This document shows positions 1-7,333 of a stretch of DNA of 19,212 nt, piece after piece. The stretch's first letter is position 1. Every line of letters starts with the position of its first letter. Origin of the DNA: JAAYDS01 sp039680625 (GTDB lineage: Bacteria; Chloroflexota; Anaerolineae; UBA1429). Location of the stretch: positions 1-19,212 of the forward strand of contig JBDKSN010000134.1 of assembly GCA_039680625.1 (NCBI GenBank), given 5' to 3'. Under the pieces are notes generated by a model. That model saw only the letters and a list, made by a program, of their open reading frames with translations. It had not been told where the DNA came from and made no database searches. Made by a program: the position numbers and the translations under genes.

Positions 1-2
1 TC

Positions 3-635
3 TACCGTGAGCACAGCATCCCGCTCTTGGTCAACGAGGCGCTTCAACTCACTTCCGCACTTGGCGAGACGCGCGAGGCCTTTGCCGAGCGTTGCCGGCG
101 CGAGGCCGCTGCCCGCCAGCGTGCGGCCGAGGACCAGGAGCGAGAGCGCATGGCCAAAGAGCGCGAACGGCTGGAGCAGCGTCTACGTAAAGAAGAGCAG
201 GAGTTGGAGCAAGATCGCGTCGACCTCAACGGCCGGCGTACAGAAGAGCTCGCCTCGGGCGCCGAGAGCGTGATCAGCATCCTCATGGGGCGGCGCCGCT
301 CGTCGGCTGCGTCGTCTGCCCTGCGCAAGCGCCGTCTGACCGCGCAGGCCAAGGTCGACCTGCGCGAATCTGAGGCAGAGATCGAGCGCCTCAAGCAAGA
401 GATCGAGGCGCTCAAGGCCAGGCAAGAGGATGCCTTGGCCGACCTGGCAAAGGGTTGGGCAGGAGTGGCTGACCAAATCACCACGCAGCCGTTGCGCCCG
501 CGCAAGACCGACATCCGCGTGTCGAGCTACGGCCTCGCCTGGCGGCCCTATTGGGCGATCACCTATGAGGACGAGCGCGGCGTGCTGCGCGATGCGTTGG
601 TTGGGGCCTTTGGCGAGGAGGATGCGTCGGCGTGA
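3..635 (+). CDS. C-terminal part of a HerA/DUF87-like ATP-binding protein (partial)
   Basis: The reading frame is open to the left edge, so only the last 210 residues are present; upstream codons (YREHSIPLLVNEAL...) read as normal protein. What can be seen is a long, highly charged Arg/Glu/Lys coiled coil in two blocks, broken by a segment rich in Ser/Arg (GRRRSSAASSALRKRRLT). It is followed by a short conserved-looking end (RPRKTDIRVSSYGLAWRPYW). From memory this arrangement is the C-terminal extension of bacterial DUF87/HerA-type ATPases annotated as 'ATP-binding protein', whose P-loop domain would lie outside the window. No catalytic motif is visible here, so the family call is tentative. 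Its stop overlaps the GTG start of the next gene (GTGA), which points to translational coupling. Confidence 0.5.
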   Translation, partial: YREHSIPLLVNEALQLTSALGETREAFAERCRREAAARQRAAEDQERERMAKERERLEQRLRKEEQELEQDRVDLNGRRTEELASGAESVISILMGRRRSSAASSALRKRRLTAQAKVDLRESEAEIERLKQEIEALKARQEDALADLAKGWAGVADQITTQPLRPRKTDIRVSSYGLAWRPYWAITYEDERGVLRDALVGAFGEEDASA

Positions 636-1360
636 AGAGACGTCTGACGAGCTTTGCCGACTTGGTGTTACAGGCACAGCGCGGTGAGGATTATGATCTC
701 CTCGTGCGCGACTATGGCGCGGCAGTAACCATCCTGGCGCTGCACGGAGGCACGATCGAGCCTCTGACCGAGCAGCTGGCGATGGCCGTCGCCGGGGATA
801 CCTGGAACCTGTTTGCCCTCTATGGCCTGCAGCTGAGCGCCGCAAACCTGCGGTTGCCTACGCTTCGCCTAGCCGAGGTGCGCTGCGATGCCCTGTTGCA
901 ACACAGCGCGCTGGCCTTGGCCATCACCGGCTGTGGTGACGGTGAACAAGCACAGGTCGGCGGGCGAAACGGCCAGCTCGTGCGCGCCCTCCGCGAGGGC
1001 CTTGCCGCTATCGGCTTGCCCGCGGCTGAGACTGGCTCGCCCGAGGCCGAGGCGCTCGCCATGCAGTGTTACAATCGCACTCAGTGGGGCGGCGCGCAGC
1101 TCACTCTGCCCCTCGCCTTGCGTCGGCGCCTGACACCGACCGCCCTGGAAGCTGTGCCTCCCGGCGTGATGCCGCTCTTGACGGATCTGGGCTGGGCTTT
1201 GATCAACGCCGTGCGCGAAGCAGTGGACGGTTGCCTCCGCGAACAAACCACAGACCTGGCCACGACGCTAGATCGATTCGAGCGCGCCACTCGGGCCGCA
1301 CAGGCGTCTGGACTATTCAGTCCGACACCGCGAAGCCAGGCTCAGCGTCGTGAGGGATAG
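632..1360 (+). CDS. Poly-gamma-glutamate hydrolase (YjqB-like) family protein
   Basis: The 242-residue product starts at a GTG that overlaps the previous stop; an AGGAGG at 616-621, 10 nt upstream, supports this start. The N-terminus (SFADLVLQAQRGEDYDLLVRDYG) and the ALHGGTIEP motif (His38, Glu43) match the metal-binding start of the poly-gamma-glutamate hydrolase/YjqB family (PF05908), zinc peptidases that cut gamma-glutamyl polymers. The GDTWNLFALYGL and GGRN segments also fit. In family members I remember, a second motif reads roughly 'xxHGC'; here the equivalent stretch is AITGCGDG, so a metal-binding His may be missing and activity could be altered. No signal peptide is visible. Coupling to the upstream ATPase-like gene suggests joint expression; a role together is unknown. 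Confidence 0.65.
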   Translation: MKRRLTSFADLVLQAQRGEDYDLLVRDYGAAVTILALHGGTIEPLTEQLAMAVAGDTWNLFALYGLQLSAANLRLPTLRLAEVRCDALLQHSALALAITGCGDGEQAQVGGRNGQLVRALREGLAAIGLPAAETGSPEAEALAMQCYNRTQWGGAQLTLPLALRRRLTPTALEAVPPGVMPLLTDLGWALINAVREAVDGCLREQTTDLATTLDRFERATRAAQASGLFSPTPRSQAQRREG

Positions 1361-1526
1361 GCGTAGACCCTGCAAGTTGTCTCGACAGGAGCAGCCGTTG
1401 GACGGTCCCGATAGAGGGAGATGGGGTGGCACTGGCTATCGTTAGGGTCGTTGGCGAGGGAGGCTGCGGGAATAGATCGTTCGTGGCCTATTCGCTTGAG
1501 AAAGTCGTAGCAGGAGGATGGGAGAG

Positions 1527-2210
1527 ATGAGGTACGAGATCGTCGGTTCGGTTTTGCCTTCGGTAGATGTCTACTTGCAGGCAGGAGAGTCCGTCTATAC
1601 CGAGCGTGGCGGTATGGCGTGGATGCGCGGCGATGTGCAGATGGAGACCAACGCGCGCGGCGGCTTGATGGCTGGTTTGGGGCGCAAGCTGGCCGGAGAG
1701 TCGATCTTTATGACGACCTACACGTGCCGCAGTGGCGAGGCGATGGTCACGTTCACTCCTGAGGCGCCCGGCCGCATCATGGCCTTCAACCTGCAGGCAG
1801 GTCAGAGTCTGATCTGCCAGAAAGACGCCTTCATGTTGGCGCAGACTACCGCCAACATCGAGATGCACTTTCGCAAGAATCTCGGCTCGGGCTTGTTTGG
1901 CGGTGAAGGGTTCGTCCTGCAAAAGGTCAGCGGCCCGGGCATGGTCTTTCTCGAGATCGCCGGAGACGTGCGTGACTATGTCTTGCAGCCAGGCGAGGTC
2001 ATGCGCATCGATCCCGGCCACATCGCCTTCTATGAGACCGGCATGGCTTACGACATCGCCTCGGTGGGCAGCTTGAAGAACGCGCTGTTCTCGGGCGAGG
2101 GTCTGTTCCTGGCGACCATCACTGGCCCTGGCCATGTCTGGCTCCAGAGTATGCCCGTGAGCAATCTGGCCGAGGCCATCAAGAAGTACATCCCCACCAA
2201 GAGCTCGTGA
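1527..2210 (+). CDS. AIM24 family protein (TIGR00266-like)
   Basis: The 227-residue protein is built almost wholly of beta-strand-type repeats with glycine turns. It matches the AIM24/TIGR00266 family in several places: a Met/Gly-rich start (GGMAWMRGDVQMET), the GEAMVTFTPEAPGRI segment, QKDAFMLAQ, and the C-terminal LFSGEGLFLATITGPGHVWLQS. The yeast homologue is a mitochondrial protein; the bacterial function is unknown. I prefer the ATG at 1527 because AGGAGG at 1512-1517 lies 9 nt upstream of it, whereas the earlier in-frame ATG at 1518 abuts that Shine-Dalgarno. The 1361-1526 gap upstream shows no convincing promoter. A strong hairpin follows the stop. An internal SVGSLKN resembles an encapsulin tag but is part of the fold, not a terminus. 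Confidence 0.85.
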   Translation: MRYEIVGSVLPSVDVYLQAGESVYTERGGMAWMRGDVQMETNARGGLMAGLGRKLAGESIFMTTYTCRSGEAMVTFTPEAPGRIMAFNLQAGQSLICQKDAFMLAQTTANIEMHFRKNLGSGLFGGEGFVLQKVSGPGMVFLEIAGDVRDYVLQPGEVMRIDPGHIAFYETGMAYDIASVGSLKNALFSGEGLFLATITGPGHVWLQSMPVSNLAEAIKKYIPTKSS

Positions 2211-2223
2211 TCTGCGGGGATGG

Positions 2224-2255
2224 ACAAGGCCCCTCCTTCATCGGAGGGGCCTTGT
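2224..2255. terminator. Bidirectional hairpin terminator between convergent genes
   Basis: A perfect 13-bp stem (ACAAGGCCCCTCC at 2224-2236, its complement at 2243-2255) encloses a 6-nt loop. It lies between the AIM24 stop and the convergent DUF554 stop, so it can serve both. There is no clear U-tract on either side, so termination strength is uncertain. Confidence 0.7.
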
Positions 2256-2266
2256 GCTTGGCCGTA

Positions 2267-2977
2267 CTAGAGGGCGATGCCCAATGCGGCGAGGATCGCC
2301 ACCACAACGGGGGCGATGACTAGGCCGGGCAGCATGTTGGCCACGCGGATCTTTTTCAGGTCCAGCAGCAATAGGCCAATAGCCAGGATCATGATGCCGC
2401 CCACTGCCGACATCTCGGTGATCATGGCGTCGGTAAAGAGGTTCTGCGCCAGGCCGGCGAGCATCGCCAGCCCCCCCTGATAGAGCAAGATGGTCAACGC
2501 TGCAAACAACACTCCGATGCCTAGAGACGAGGCAAAGGCCAAGGCTGAGAAACCATCGAGCATGGCCTTGATCGCGAGCAGCGAATAGTCGCCGGTAAGC
2601 CCGTCTTGGATCGAGCCGAGCACCGTAAGCGGCCCGATGCAGAACACTAGACTGGCGGTGATAAAGCCCTCGGAAAAGTGAGCCAGCGACTCTTGACCGA
2701 CATGCCGTGCGACGCGCCGGCGCAGCCAATCGCTCACCCGTTCGAGGCCCACATCGATCCGCCACCACTCGCCCAGGATCGAGCCGATGATCACGCTGCC
2801 CAAGGGAACCAGGATGTTTTGCGTGTCGAGCGCCAGGTCGATGCCCAAGATCAGGGTCACCAGGCCCAGACCGTGCATCACGGTCTCTCGCATTCGCTCG
2901 GGCAGACGAGCGCCCAACAAGACGCCCAACCCGCCCCCCAATAGCACCGTCGCGATATTCAGCAGTGTGCCCGTCAA
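2267..2977 (-). CDS. DUF554 family multi-pass membrane protein
   Basis: The 236-residue protein opens with MTGTLLNIATVLLGGGLGVLLG and carries about six to seven hydrophobic segments, with the conserved-looking GSIQDGLTGDYSLLAIKAMLDG block in the middle. This is the DUF554 (YdfK/YqgA) family: integral inner-membrane proteins of unknown function, sometimes guessed to be transporters. The start is a TTG, the only plausible start after the in-frame stop of the preceding ferritin-like gene, whose stop lies 30 nt upstream. It is the last gene of the minus-strand iron/redox run. Transport of metal or another small solute would fit that context, but it is only a guess. Confidence 0.85.
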   Translation of the reverse strand: MTGTLLNIATVLLGGGLGVLLGARLPERMRETVMHGLGLVTLILGIDLALDTQNILVPLGSVIIGSILGEWWRIDVGLERVSDWLRRRVARHVGQESLAHFSEGFITASLVFCIGPLTVLGSIQDGLTGDYSLLAIKAMLDGFSALAFASSLGIGVLFAALTILLYQGGLAMLAGLAQNLFTDAMITEMSAVGGIMILAIGLLLLDLKKIRVANMLPGLVIAPVVVAILAALGIAL

Positions 2978-3007
2978 CGCTGCACCCGCCTTGCCGTCGG
3001 GATTCGG

Positions 3008-3523
3008 TCAGCCCTCGAAGAAGGGCAGCTCTTGCTCATCGAAATACCACACACCGTTGGTGGTCAGATACTCGAGCGTCTCGGCCAAAAAGGCATAGTG
3101 CTTGTCTTCGACCTTGGCCAAGTAGTCCCACATGGCCTTGGCCTCTCCTTGCGCATCGGCCGCAGCCCGCGTATAGGTGTCGAACCCACGCTGCTCGAAA
3201 TCCATGGCCATCTGCAAGGCCTGTTCATCGGTAAAGCCAGCCGGGATCAGCTCATCAGCGGCCTGCGCCTCGGGGAATATCGAGAGCGGATCTACCGATG
3301 CGGCCAGCTCCTTGGCGCGCTCGAGCGATACAGTGCCCTGGCCACTGGTCAGCGCCGCATACTGCCCGCGTAGGATGTCGAGATGCCCCTGCTCCTCTTT
3401 GACCAAGGCCCGAAAAACGGCCTTGCCGGTGTCGTCGGCCGTGCGCGCGACTGCCTGCTCGTAAAAGCGCATTCCCCAAAGCTCGGTGCTCATGCCCGTC
3501 TTGAGGACCTCGATAGCATCCAT
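3008..3523 (-). CDS. Rubrerythrin-like (ferritin-like diiron) protein lacking a rubredoxin domain
   Basis: The 171-residue protein is a four-helix ferritin-like domain. The two expected halves of a diiron site are visible: Glu14, then Glu44 with His47 (EEQGH) in the first helix pair, and Glu110, then Glu139 with His142 (EDKH) in the second. This is the rubrerythrin pattern, but there is no CxxC rubredoxin tail; the protein ends in YFDEQELPFFEG. Rubrerythrins reduce peroxide using electrons from rubredoxin, and a free rubredoxin is encoded in the same run. The start is the second of two adjacent ATGs, because AAGGAGG then lies 4 nt upstream. It is preceded by a 64-nt gap that holds a weak promoter candidate, so it may be partly expressed on its own. 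No encapsulin-targeting tail is seen. Confidence 0.85.
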   Translation of the reverse strand: MDAIEVLKTGMSTELWGMRFYEQAVARTADDTGKAVFRALVKEEQGHLDILRGQYAALTSGQGTVSLERAKELAASVDPLSIFPEAQAADELIPAGFTDEQALQMAMDFEQRGFDTYTRAAADAQGEAKAMWDYLAKVEDKHYAFLAETLEYLTTNGVWYFDEQELPFFEG

Positions 3524-3549
3524 CATGCCTCCTTGTTGCTTGGGCAGCC

Positions 3550-3578
3550 ATTATGCCCTGTGATCGACCAAGGCCCAA
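3550..3578 (-). promoter_or_regulatory. Weak promoter candidate before the last ferritin-like gene
   Basis: On the minus strand TTGGGC (3578-3573) and CATAAT (3555-3550) are separated by 17 nt, which would give a roughly 20-nt leader. The -10 is close to consensus but the -35 matches only TTG, so this is a modest candidate for internal expression of the last two genes. Confidence 0.3.
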
Positions 3579-3590
3579 AATCCCGCTTGG

Positions 3591-4088
3591 CTACACCCAG
3601 GCGGATTCGGAAGAAAGGGTCTCATAGTTGGCCATCAACATGTCAAAGTGCGTGTGCTCGGCCGCGGCCAGCCATAGGTACATCTGTCGGGCGGCCTCAT
3701 CTGACTCTCGGGCTGCGGCCTGCCGATAGAGATCAAAGCTCTGGATCTCGATCTCCAGCGCCATCTGGAGCGCGCTAAGCTCATCGTAAGTGCGTTGCAG
3801 CTTGGCATTGAGCTCAGGCCCGCTCGGCGGGAAGAGGCGCTCTTCCAGATCGATGCGCTGGACTTGCAGATCCGGCAGTAACACATAGTGGCCTTCGCCC
3901 TCGACCGCGTGCAGTTGCCGCAGGATCATCTCTTCGTGGATGCGCTCATCATCGGCCAACGCTCGGAAGGTGCGCTGGCAGCGCTCGTCGTGCATGCGCT
4001 CGGCAGCCTGGAGATAGAAGGCTCGGCCGTCCTTCTCCAGCTGTAGCGCTTGGCTCAACACCTGTAGGGCCGGGTGCTCATTGCTCAT
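3591..4088 (-). CDS. Ferritin-like/rubrerythrin-like diiron protein
   Basis: The 165-residue product has ferritin-like four-helix spacing with candidate diiron ligands Glu18, Glu48-x-x-His51 (ERIH), Glu112 or Glu114 (ALEIEIQSF), and Glu144-x-x-His147 (EHTH). It has no rubredoxin domain and no encapsulin tail; it ends SSESAWV. A 40-residue connection between helices 2 and 3 contains VLLPDLQVQRIDLEERLFPP, longer than in the smallest rubrerythrins. AAAGGAG lies 7 nt upstream of the ATG, and the gene starts 16 nt after the selenoprotein stop, so it is very likely co-transcribed with it. Peroxide reduction or iron handling is the likely job, inferred from ligands and neighbours. Confidence 0.83.
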   Translation of the reverse strand: MSNEHPALQVLSQALQLEKDGRAFYLQAAERMHDERCQRTFRALADDERIHEEMILRQLHAVEGEGHYVLLPDLQVQRIDLEERLFPPSGPELNAKLQRTYDELSALQMALEIEIQSFDLYRQAAARESDEAARQMYLWLAAAEHTHFDMLMANYETLSSESAWV

Positions 4089-4104
4089 CGCTAGACTCCT
4101 TTGC

Positions 4105-4632
4105 TCAAAAAGGTAGGACTGCCTTGTGGCGAACCCCTTCTCGAATGAACTCGATGGGAATGGTCTGATGTGGTGTCACGCCAGCGATCAGTTGTTGCAG
4201 CTGCGCCGCGCTGCTCACGGCGCGCCCGGCAAACGTGACGATCACGTCTTGAGGGTGGAGCCCGGCCTGGTCGGCCACGCCGCCCGGAGTCACCTTGCCC
4301 ACATAGACGCCCGAGCGCTCGGTCGTCAGCCCGCGTTCAGCCATGGCCGCGGCATCGGCTACCGACGCGCCGAGCTTGGGGCGGGCGATGGTGCTCAAGA
4401 TGCGCTCGAGTTGCGGCCGGTTGAAGCCGACGACCACTTGGCCATCGATCACCACCACTGGGACGCCGCGTTGCTGCGACACGCGGATCATCTCTGCCGC
4501 CGCTTCGCGATCTACAGAGACATCGCGCTCGATAAAGTGAACTCCCCGAGATGAAAGAAACTCTTTCACCTGCGTGCAATAGGGTCAAGTCGGTGTCGTG
4601 TAGACAGTGACGGATTGCGTTTTCTCTGCCAT
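4105..4632 (-). CDS. Selenocysteine-containing glutaredoxin fused to a PDZ domain (UGA read-through)
   Basis: Reading from the ATG at 4632, 5 nt after the korB stop, the frame gives MAEKTQSVTVYTTPT-(TGA)-PYCTQVKEFL and continues without another stop to 4105, 175 residues in all. The TGA at 4587-4585 falls exactly where glutaredoxins have the first, nucleophilic Cys of CPYC, so the active site would be U16-P-Y-C19. The rest of the domain is standard: TVYTTPT strand, cis-Pro58 in RGVPVVVIDGQVVVGF, ending near residue 80. Residues about 105-175 form a PDZ domain (GVYVGKVTPGGVADQAGL, DVIVTFAGRAV, IEFIREG), probably for docking to a partner. A SECIS-like hairpin begins shortly after the TGA. A conventional gene caller would truncate the gene to a GTG at 4569 and lose the active site. 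The alternative, a nonsense mutation or sequencing error, is made less likely by the hairpin. Confidence 0.88.
4549..4571 (-). promoter_or_regulatory. Bacterial SECIS-like hairpin for UGA-Sec decoding
   Basis: Within the coding sequence downstream of the TGA, AGGUGAAAG (4571-4563) pairs with CUUUCAUCU (4557-4549). This makes a 9-bp stem with one G-U pair, closing the five-base loop AGUUU (4562-4558). A G in the first two loop bases and an apical loop about 22 nt beyond the UGA are features known for bacterial SECIS elements bound by SelB. Confidence 0.8.
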
Positions 4633-4637
4633 GATGA

Positions 4638-5516
4638 CTAGATGAACTCCTTGACTAGCGCCTGATAGTCCTCGGTTGGTCGCGCATGGAAGGGCTGAGC
4701 GGCCAAAGCCTGTTCCTTGATGGCGGCAACCTGCTCTTCATAGGCGGGCACGTCTTCACGCCGATACAGAATGCCGGTCGGGATGCGCCCACTGGTTCCC
4801 GGGTACTCAAAAGCCCGTGCCATGGCCGCCAGTCGGTCGCTAGGGTCGTGCCCTTCATCCTCGACCTTGTAGACGCGACTGCGATACCAGTCATAGTCCA
4901 TCGCGCGGTTAAAGCTCACGCAAGGCTGCATCACATCGATCAGCGCATAGCCGCGATGCTCCAACGCCTGGCCGATGAGGCTCGACAGTTGGCCGAGGTC
5001 GAGCGCAAAACCGCGCGCGACAAACGTCGCCCCCTCGGCGATGGCCAGGGCCACGGGATTGAGGGGCGCATCGAGCGCGCCGGCTGGCGAGGTGCGCGTC
5101 TTAAAGCCGGGCTGGCTGGTCGGCGAGTATTGCCCCCTGGTCAAGCCATAGACGTGGTTGTTCTCTACCAGGTCGACAAGGCCAATGTTGCGGCGAACAG
5201 TGTGCAAGAAGTGATTGCCCCCCTCGCCGTAGCCATCGCCGTCGCCGTGCACACAGATCACCTTCATGGCCGAGTTGGCGAGCTTGAAGCCCGTGGCTAC
5301 CGCCAGGGTACGGCCATGCAGGGTGTGGAGGCCGCTGATGCGGGTATAGTCGTTCATCTTGCTGCCGCAGCCAATGCCCGTGACCATCATGATCTCGTCG
5401 GGGCCATAGCCTGAGGCCGCAAAAGCCCGCTTGAGGGCGTTCCAGATGCCAAAGTCGCCACATCCAGGGCACCAGGTTGGGCGCACGTCATTGCTGAAAT
5501 CCTGTACGGTGGCCAT
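4638..5516 (-). CDS. korB: 2-oxoacid:ferredoxin oxidoreductase, beta subunit (KorB)
   Basis: This 292-residue protein is the thiamine-diphosphate-binding subunit of a 2-oxoacid:ferredoxin oxidoreductase, which turns a 2-oxoacid plus CoA into acyl-CoA, CO2 and reduced ferredoxin. It shows the family's WCPGCGDFG start with two Cys for a [4Fe-4S] cluster, the GIGCGSKMNDY segment, the ThDP/Mg motif GDGDGYGEGGNH, and NNHVYGLTRGQYSPTS. Length is normal. The ATG lies 1 nt after the korA stop, with GGAGG 6 nt upstream, so the two subunits are co-translated. No delta/ferredoxin subunit is encoded nearby, so a separate ferredoxin must accept the electrons. The substrate (2-oxoglutarate or pyruvate) cannot be fixed from sequence by eye; korB is the usual name for this architecture. 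Confidence 0.93.
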   Translation of the reverse strand: MATVQDFSNDVRPTWCPGCGDFGIWNALKRAFAASGYGPDEIMMVTGIGCGSKMNDYTRISGLHTLHGRTLAVATGFKLANSAMKVICVHGDGDGYGEGGNHFLHTVRRNIGLVDLVENNHVYGLTRGQYSPTSQPGFKTRTSPAGALDAPLNPVALAIAEGATFVARGFALDLGQLSSLIGQALEHRGYALIDVMQPCVSFNRAMDYDWYRSRVYKVEDEGHDPSDRLAAMARAFEYPGTSGRIPTGILYRREDVPAYEEQVAAIKEQALAAQPFHARPTEDYQALVKEFI

Positions 5517-5517
5517 G

Positions 5518-7254
5518 TTACGCCTCCAGGTGTGCTAGGATATAGCCTGCGGTCAAGGGGCGCCCGTCGTAGCGCAACAGGCTCTCGGCCCGCAACCCCG
5601 TCTCGGCGCGAAGCAAGTGGGCGAACTGCCCGGTGGCGTTGGTCTCGATACACACCAGCCGTTTGGTCGCTGAGAGGGCCTCTCGCACAGCGTCGACGGG
5701 CAGGGGCCAGAGATCGACAAACTGCACCAGATTGGCCGAACCGCCCTGGGCGTTGATCTGCTCCATGGCCTCGCGAGCAGCGCCATAGCTCGATCCCCAG
5801 GTAATCAGGGTGAGCTCGGCCTCGGCCGGCCCATAGCGGTAAGGGGCGCGCATCTCTCGCTGCATTCCCTCGCCCTTGAGGCGGCGCTTGTCAGCCGCCT
5901 GCACCGCCACCTGGGGGTCTTCGGTGATATGCCCTTTTTCGGTGTGCAGGTTACTGGACGCGAGATAGACCGATTGCGGCCCATTGCCGGGGGGCAGCCG
6001 CGGCGAGACCCCATCAGCGGTCATCTGGAAACGCAGATAGGGCTGGCCGAGAGTCTCTACCTCGGCGCGGGTGAGCAACTTGCCGCGGTCGATCGTCACC
6101 TGCTCGAAAGCGAATAGGCTTGCCGGCCGCGACATGACCGTGGTCGAGCTATACTCGTCAGAAAGCACGATCACCAGGCTCTGATACCGCTCGGCCAGGT
6201 TGAAGGCGCGCAACGCCGCCTGAAAATGCTCTTCGGGCGTGTGTGGCGCCAGCACGATGCGCGGCCACTCGCCGTGCGAGGAGTAGATGGCCATCAGCAG
6301 GTCGGCCTGAGCCGTGCGCGTCGACAGGCCAGTGGCCGGCCCCGGCCGTTGCGCCAGATAGACCACCAAGGGCACTTCGATCGCGGCCGCTAAGCTCAGC
6401 CCCTCGACCATCAGATCGAACCCGCCTCCCGAGCTGCCCGTCATCGCGCGCACGCCTGCATGAGCGGCGCCAACAGCCATATTCACCGCGCCGATCTCGT
6501 CTTCGGCGTGTTTGACCACCAGGCCATAGGCGTCGGCGTGACCAGCCAGATACTCGAGCACGCTGGTCCAGGGCGTCATCGGGTAGCCGGCAGCGAACTT
6601 GCAGCCGGCCATGATCGCGCCCATGGCAAAGGCGCGATTGCAGTCGAGCACCGCCTGCGCCTCACTGGGCCTATCGGCCAAGCCGGGGCGGATCACCTGG
6701 CCATAGCGCTCTGCAGCCAGCCGAGCTGCCTGTTGGGCTACCTGGCGGTTGGCCTCGGCCACTGCGCCGCCTTTGCGGCCAAAGTTCTCGGTGATGACGC
6801 CGACCACATGTTGCAGATCCAGGCCCACCAGCTGGGCGGCGGCAGCCAGGGCAGCAGTATTCACCATCACGGCAGCGCCGTTGTCGATGGCGATCTGCAG
6901 CAACGGTAGGCGCGCTACGGTACCCGAATAGCCGTCCAGAGCGCCCTCGGGGATCTTGGTGGCCTCGTCCACGACGACTGCGCCCTTGGCCGACAGTTTG
7001 TCAGCGTGGCGTACCAGTGACTCGCTATCCATGGCGATGAGCACGTCAACCTCATCATCGATCGCATAGACAGGCTCGTCACTGGCGCGGATGGTGAAAA
7101 AGTTGTGCCCGCCACGGATCCGTTCGTAATAGTCGGGAGTGCCCACCACGTGATAGCCGCCGCGGGTTAGGGCCTTGGCAAAGCCCGCGCCGCCCGATTC
7201 AACGCCCTGGCCGGCCTCTCCACCGATGCGAAAGGTCAGGTCGATCATCACCAT
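5518..7254 (-). CDS. korA: 2-oxoacid:ferredoxin oxidoreductase, fused gamma-alpha subunit (KorA)
   Basis: The 578-residue protein joins an N-terminal gamma domain (FRIGGEAGQGVESGG..., residues about 1-190, including the RGGHNFFTIR segment) to an alpha domain (from about residue 205, CNRAFAMGAIMAGCKFAAGYPMTPWTS). It also has the SSGGGFDLMVEGLSLA block and a C-terminal transketolase-like region. This gamma-alpha fusion is typical of KorA/OorA-type enzymes. The frame stays open 34 codons further upstream, but I start at the ATG at 7254 because GGAGG sits 6 nt before it and homology begins right there. It pairs with korB 1 nt downstream. A 121-nt gap with a strong hairpin separates it from the encapsulin gene, so it may receive only part of the upstream transcription. 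The enzyme class is oxygen-sensitive, which gives meaning to the surrounding O2/peroxide-scavenging genes. Confidence 0.93.
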   Translation of the reverse strand: MVMIDLTFRIGGEAGQGVESGGAGFAKALTRGGYHVVGTPDYYERIRGGHNFFTIRASDEPVYAIDDEVDVLIAMDSESLVRHADKLSAKGAVVVDEATKIPEGALDGYSGTVARLPLLQIAIDNGAAVMVNTAALAAAAQLVGLDLQHVVGVITENFGRKGGAVAEANRQVAQQAARLAAERYGQVIRPGLADRPSEAQAVLDCNRAFAMGAIMAGCKFAAGYPMTPWTSVLEYLAGHADAYGLVVKHAEDEIGAVNMAVGAAHAGVRAMTGSSGGGFDLMVEGLSLAAAIEVPLVVYLAQRPGPATGLSTRTAQADLLMAIYSSHGEWPRIVLAPHTPEEHFQAALRAFNLAERYQSLVIVLSDEYSSTTVMSRPASLFAFEQVTIDRGKLLTRAEVETLGQPYLRFQMTADGVSPRLPPGNGPQSVYLASSNLHTEKGHITEDPQVAVQAADKRRLKGEGMQREMRAPYRYGPAEAELTLITWGSSYGAAREAMEQINAQGGSANLVQFVDLWPLPVDAVREALSATKRLVCIETNATGQFAHLLRAETGLRAESLLRYDGRPLTAGYILAHLEA

Positions 7255-7333
7255 GCTCAGCCTCCATCGTAGCCCGGCAACGGTGAACGCGCCGGTTGCG
7301 GGGTCAGCGCCATCGGGTCTCGCCACCGATACC

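Noticed and set aside
44..845. Long antisense reading frames opposite the first genes
   Set aside because: They are GC-driven shadow frames, rich in Arg/Ser/Ala, with no recognisable domains, while the plus-strand frames have ribosome sites and family motifs.
2064..2085. SVGSLKN inside the AIM24 protein, nearly identical to the encapsulin cargo tag SVGSLKD
   Set aside because: It is internal, followed by conserved AIM24 fold sequence (ALFSGEGLF), and cargo peptides work at the C-terminus; most likely chance similarity.
4105..4569. Glutaredoxin-PDZ gene taken as starting at the GTG at 4569
   Set aside because: This would remove the first strand and active site, has no ribosome site, and ignores a perfect in-frame glutaredoxin start separated only by the TGA.
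4686..5414. Long plus-strand frame opposite korB
   Set aside because: korB is unmistakable with CPGCG and ThDP motifs; the opposite frame is a shadow without domain signals.
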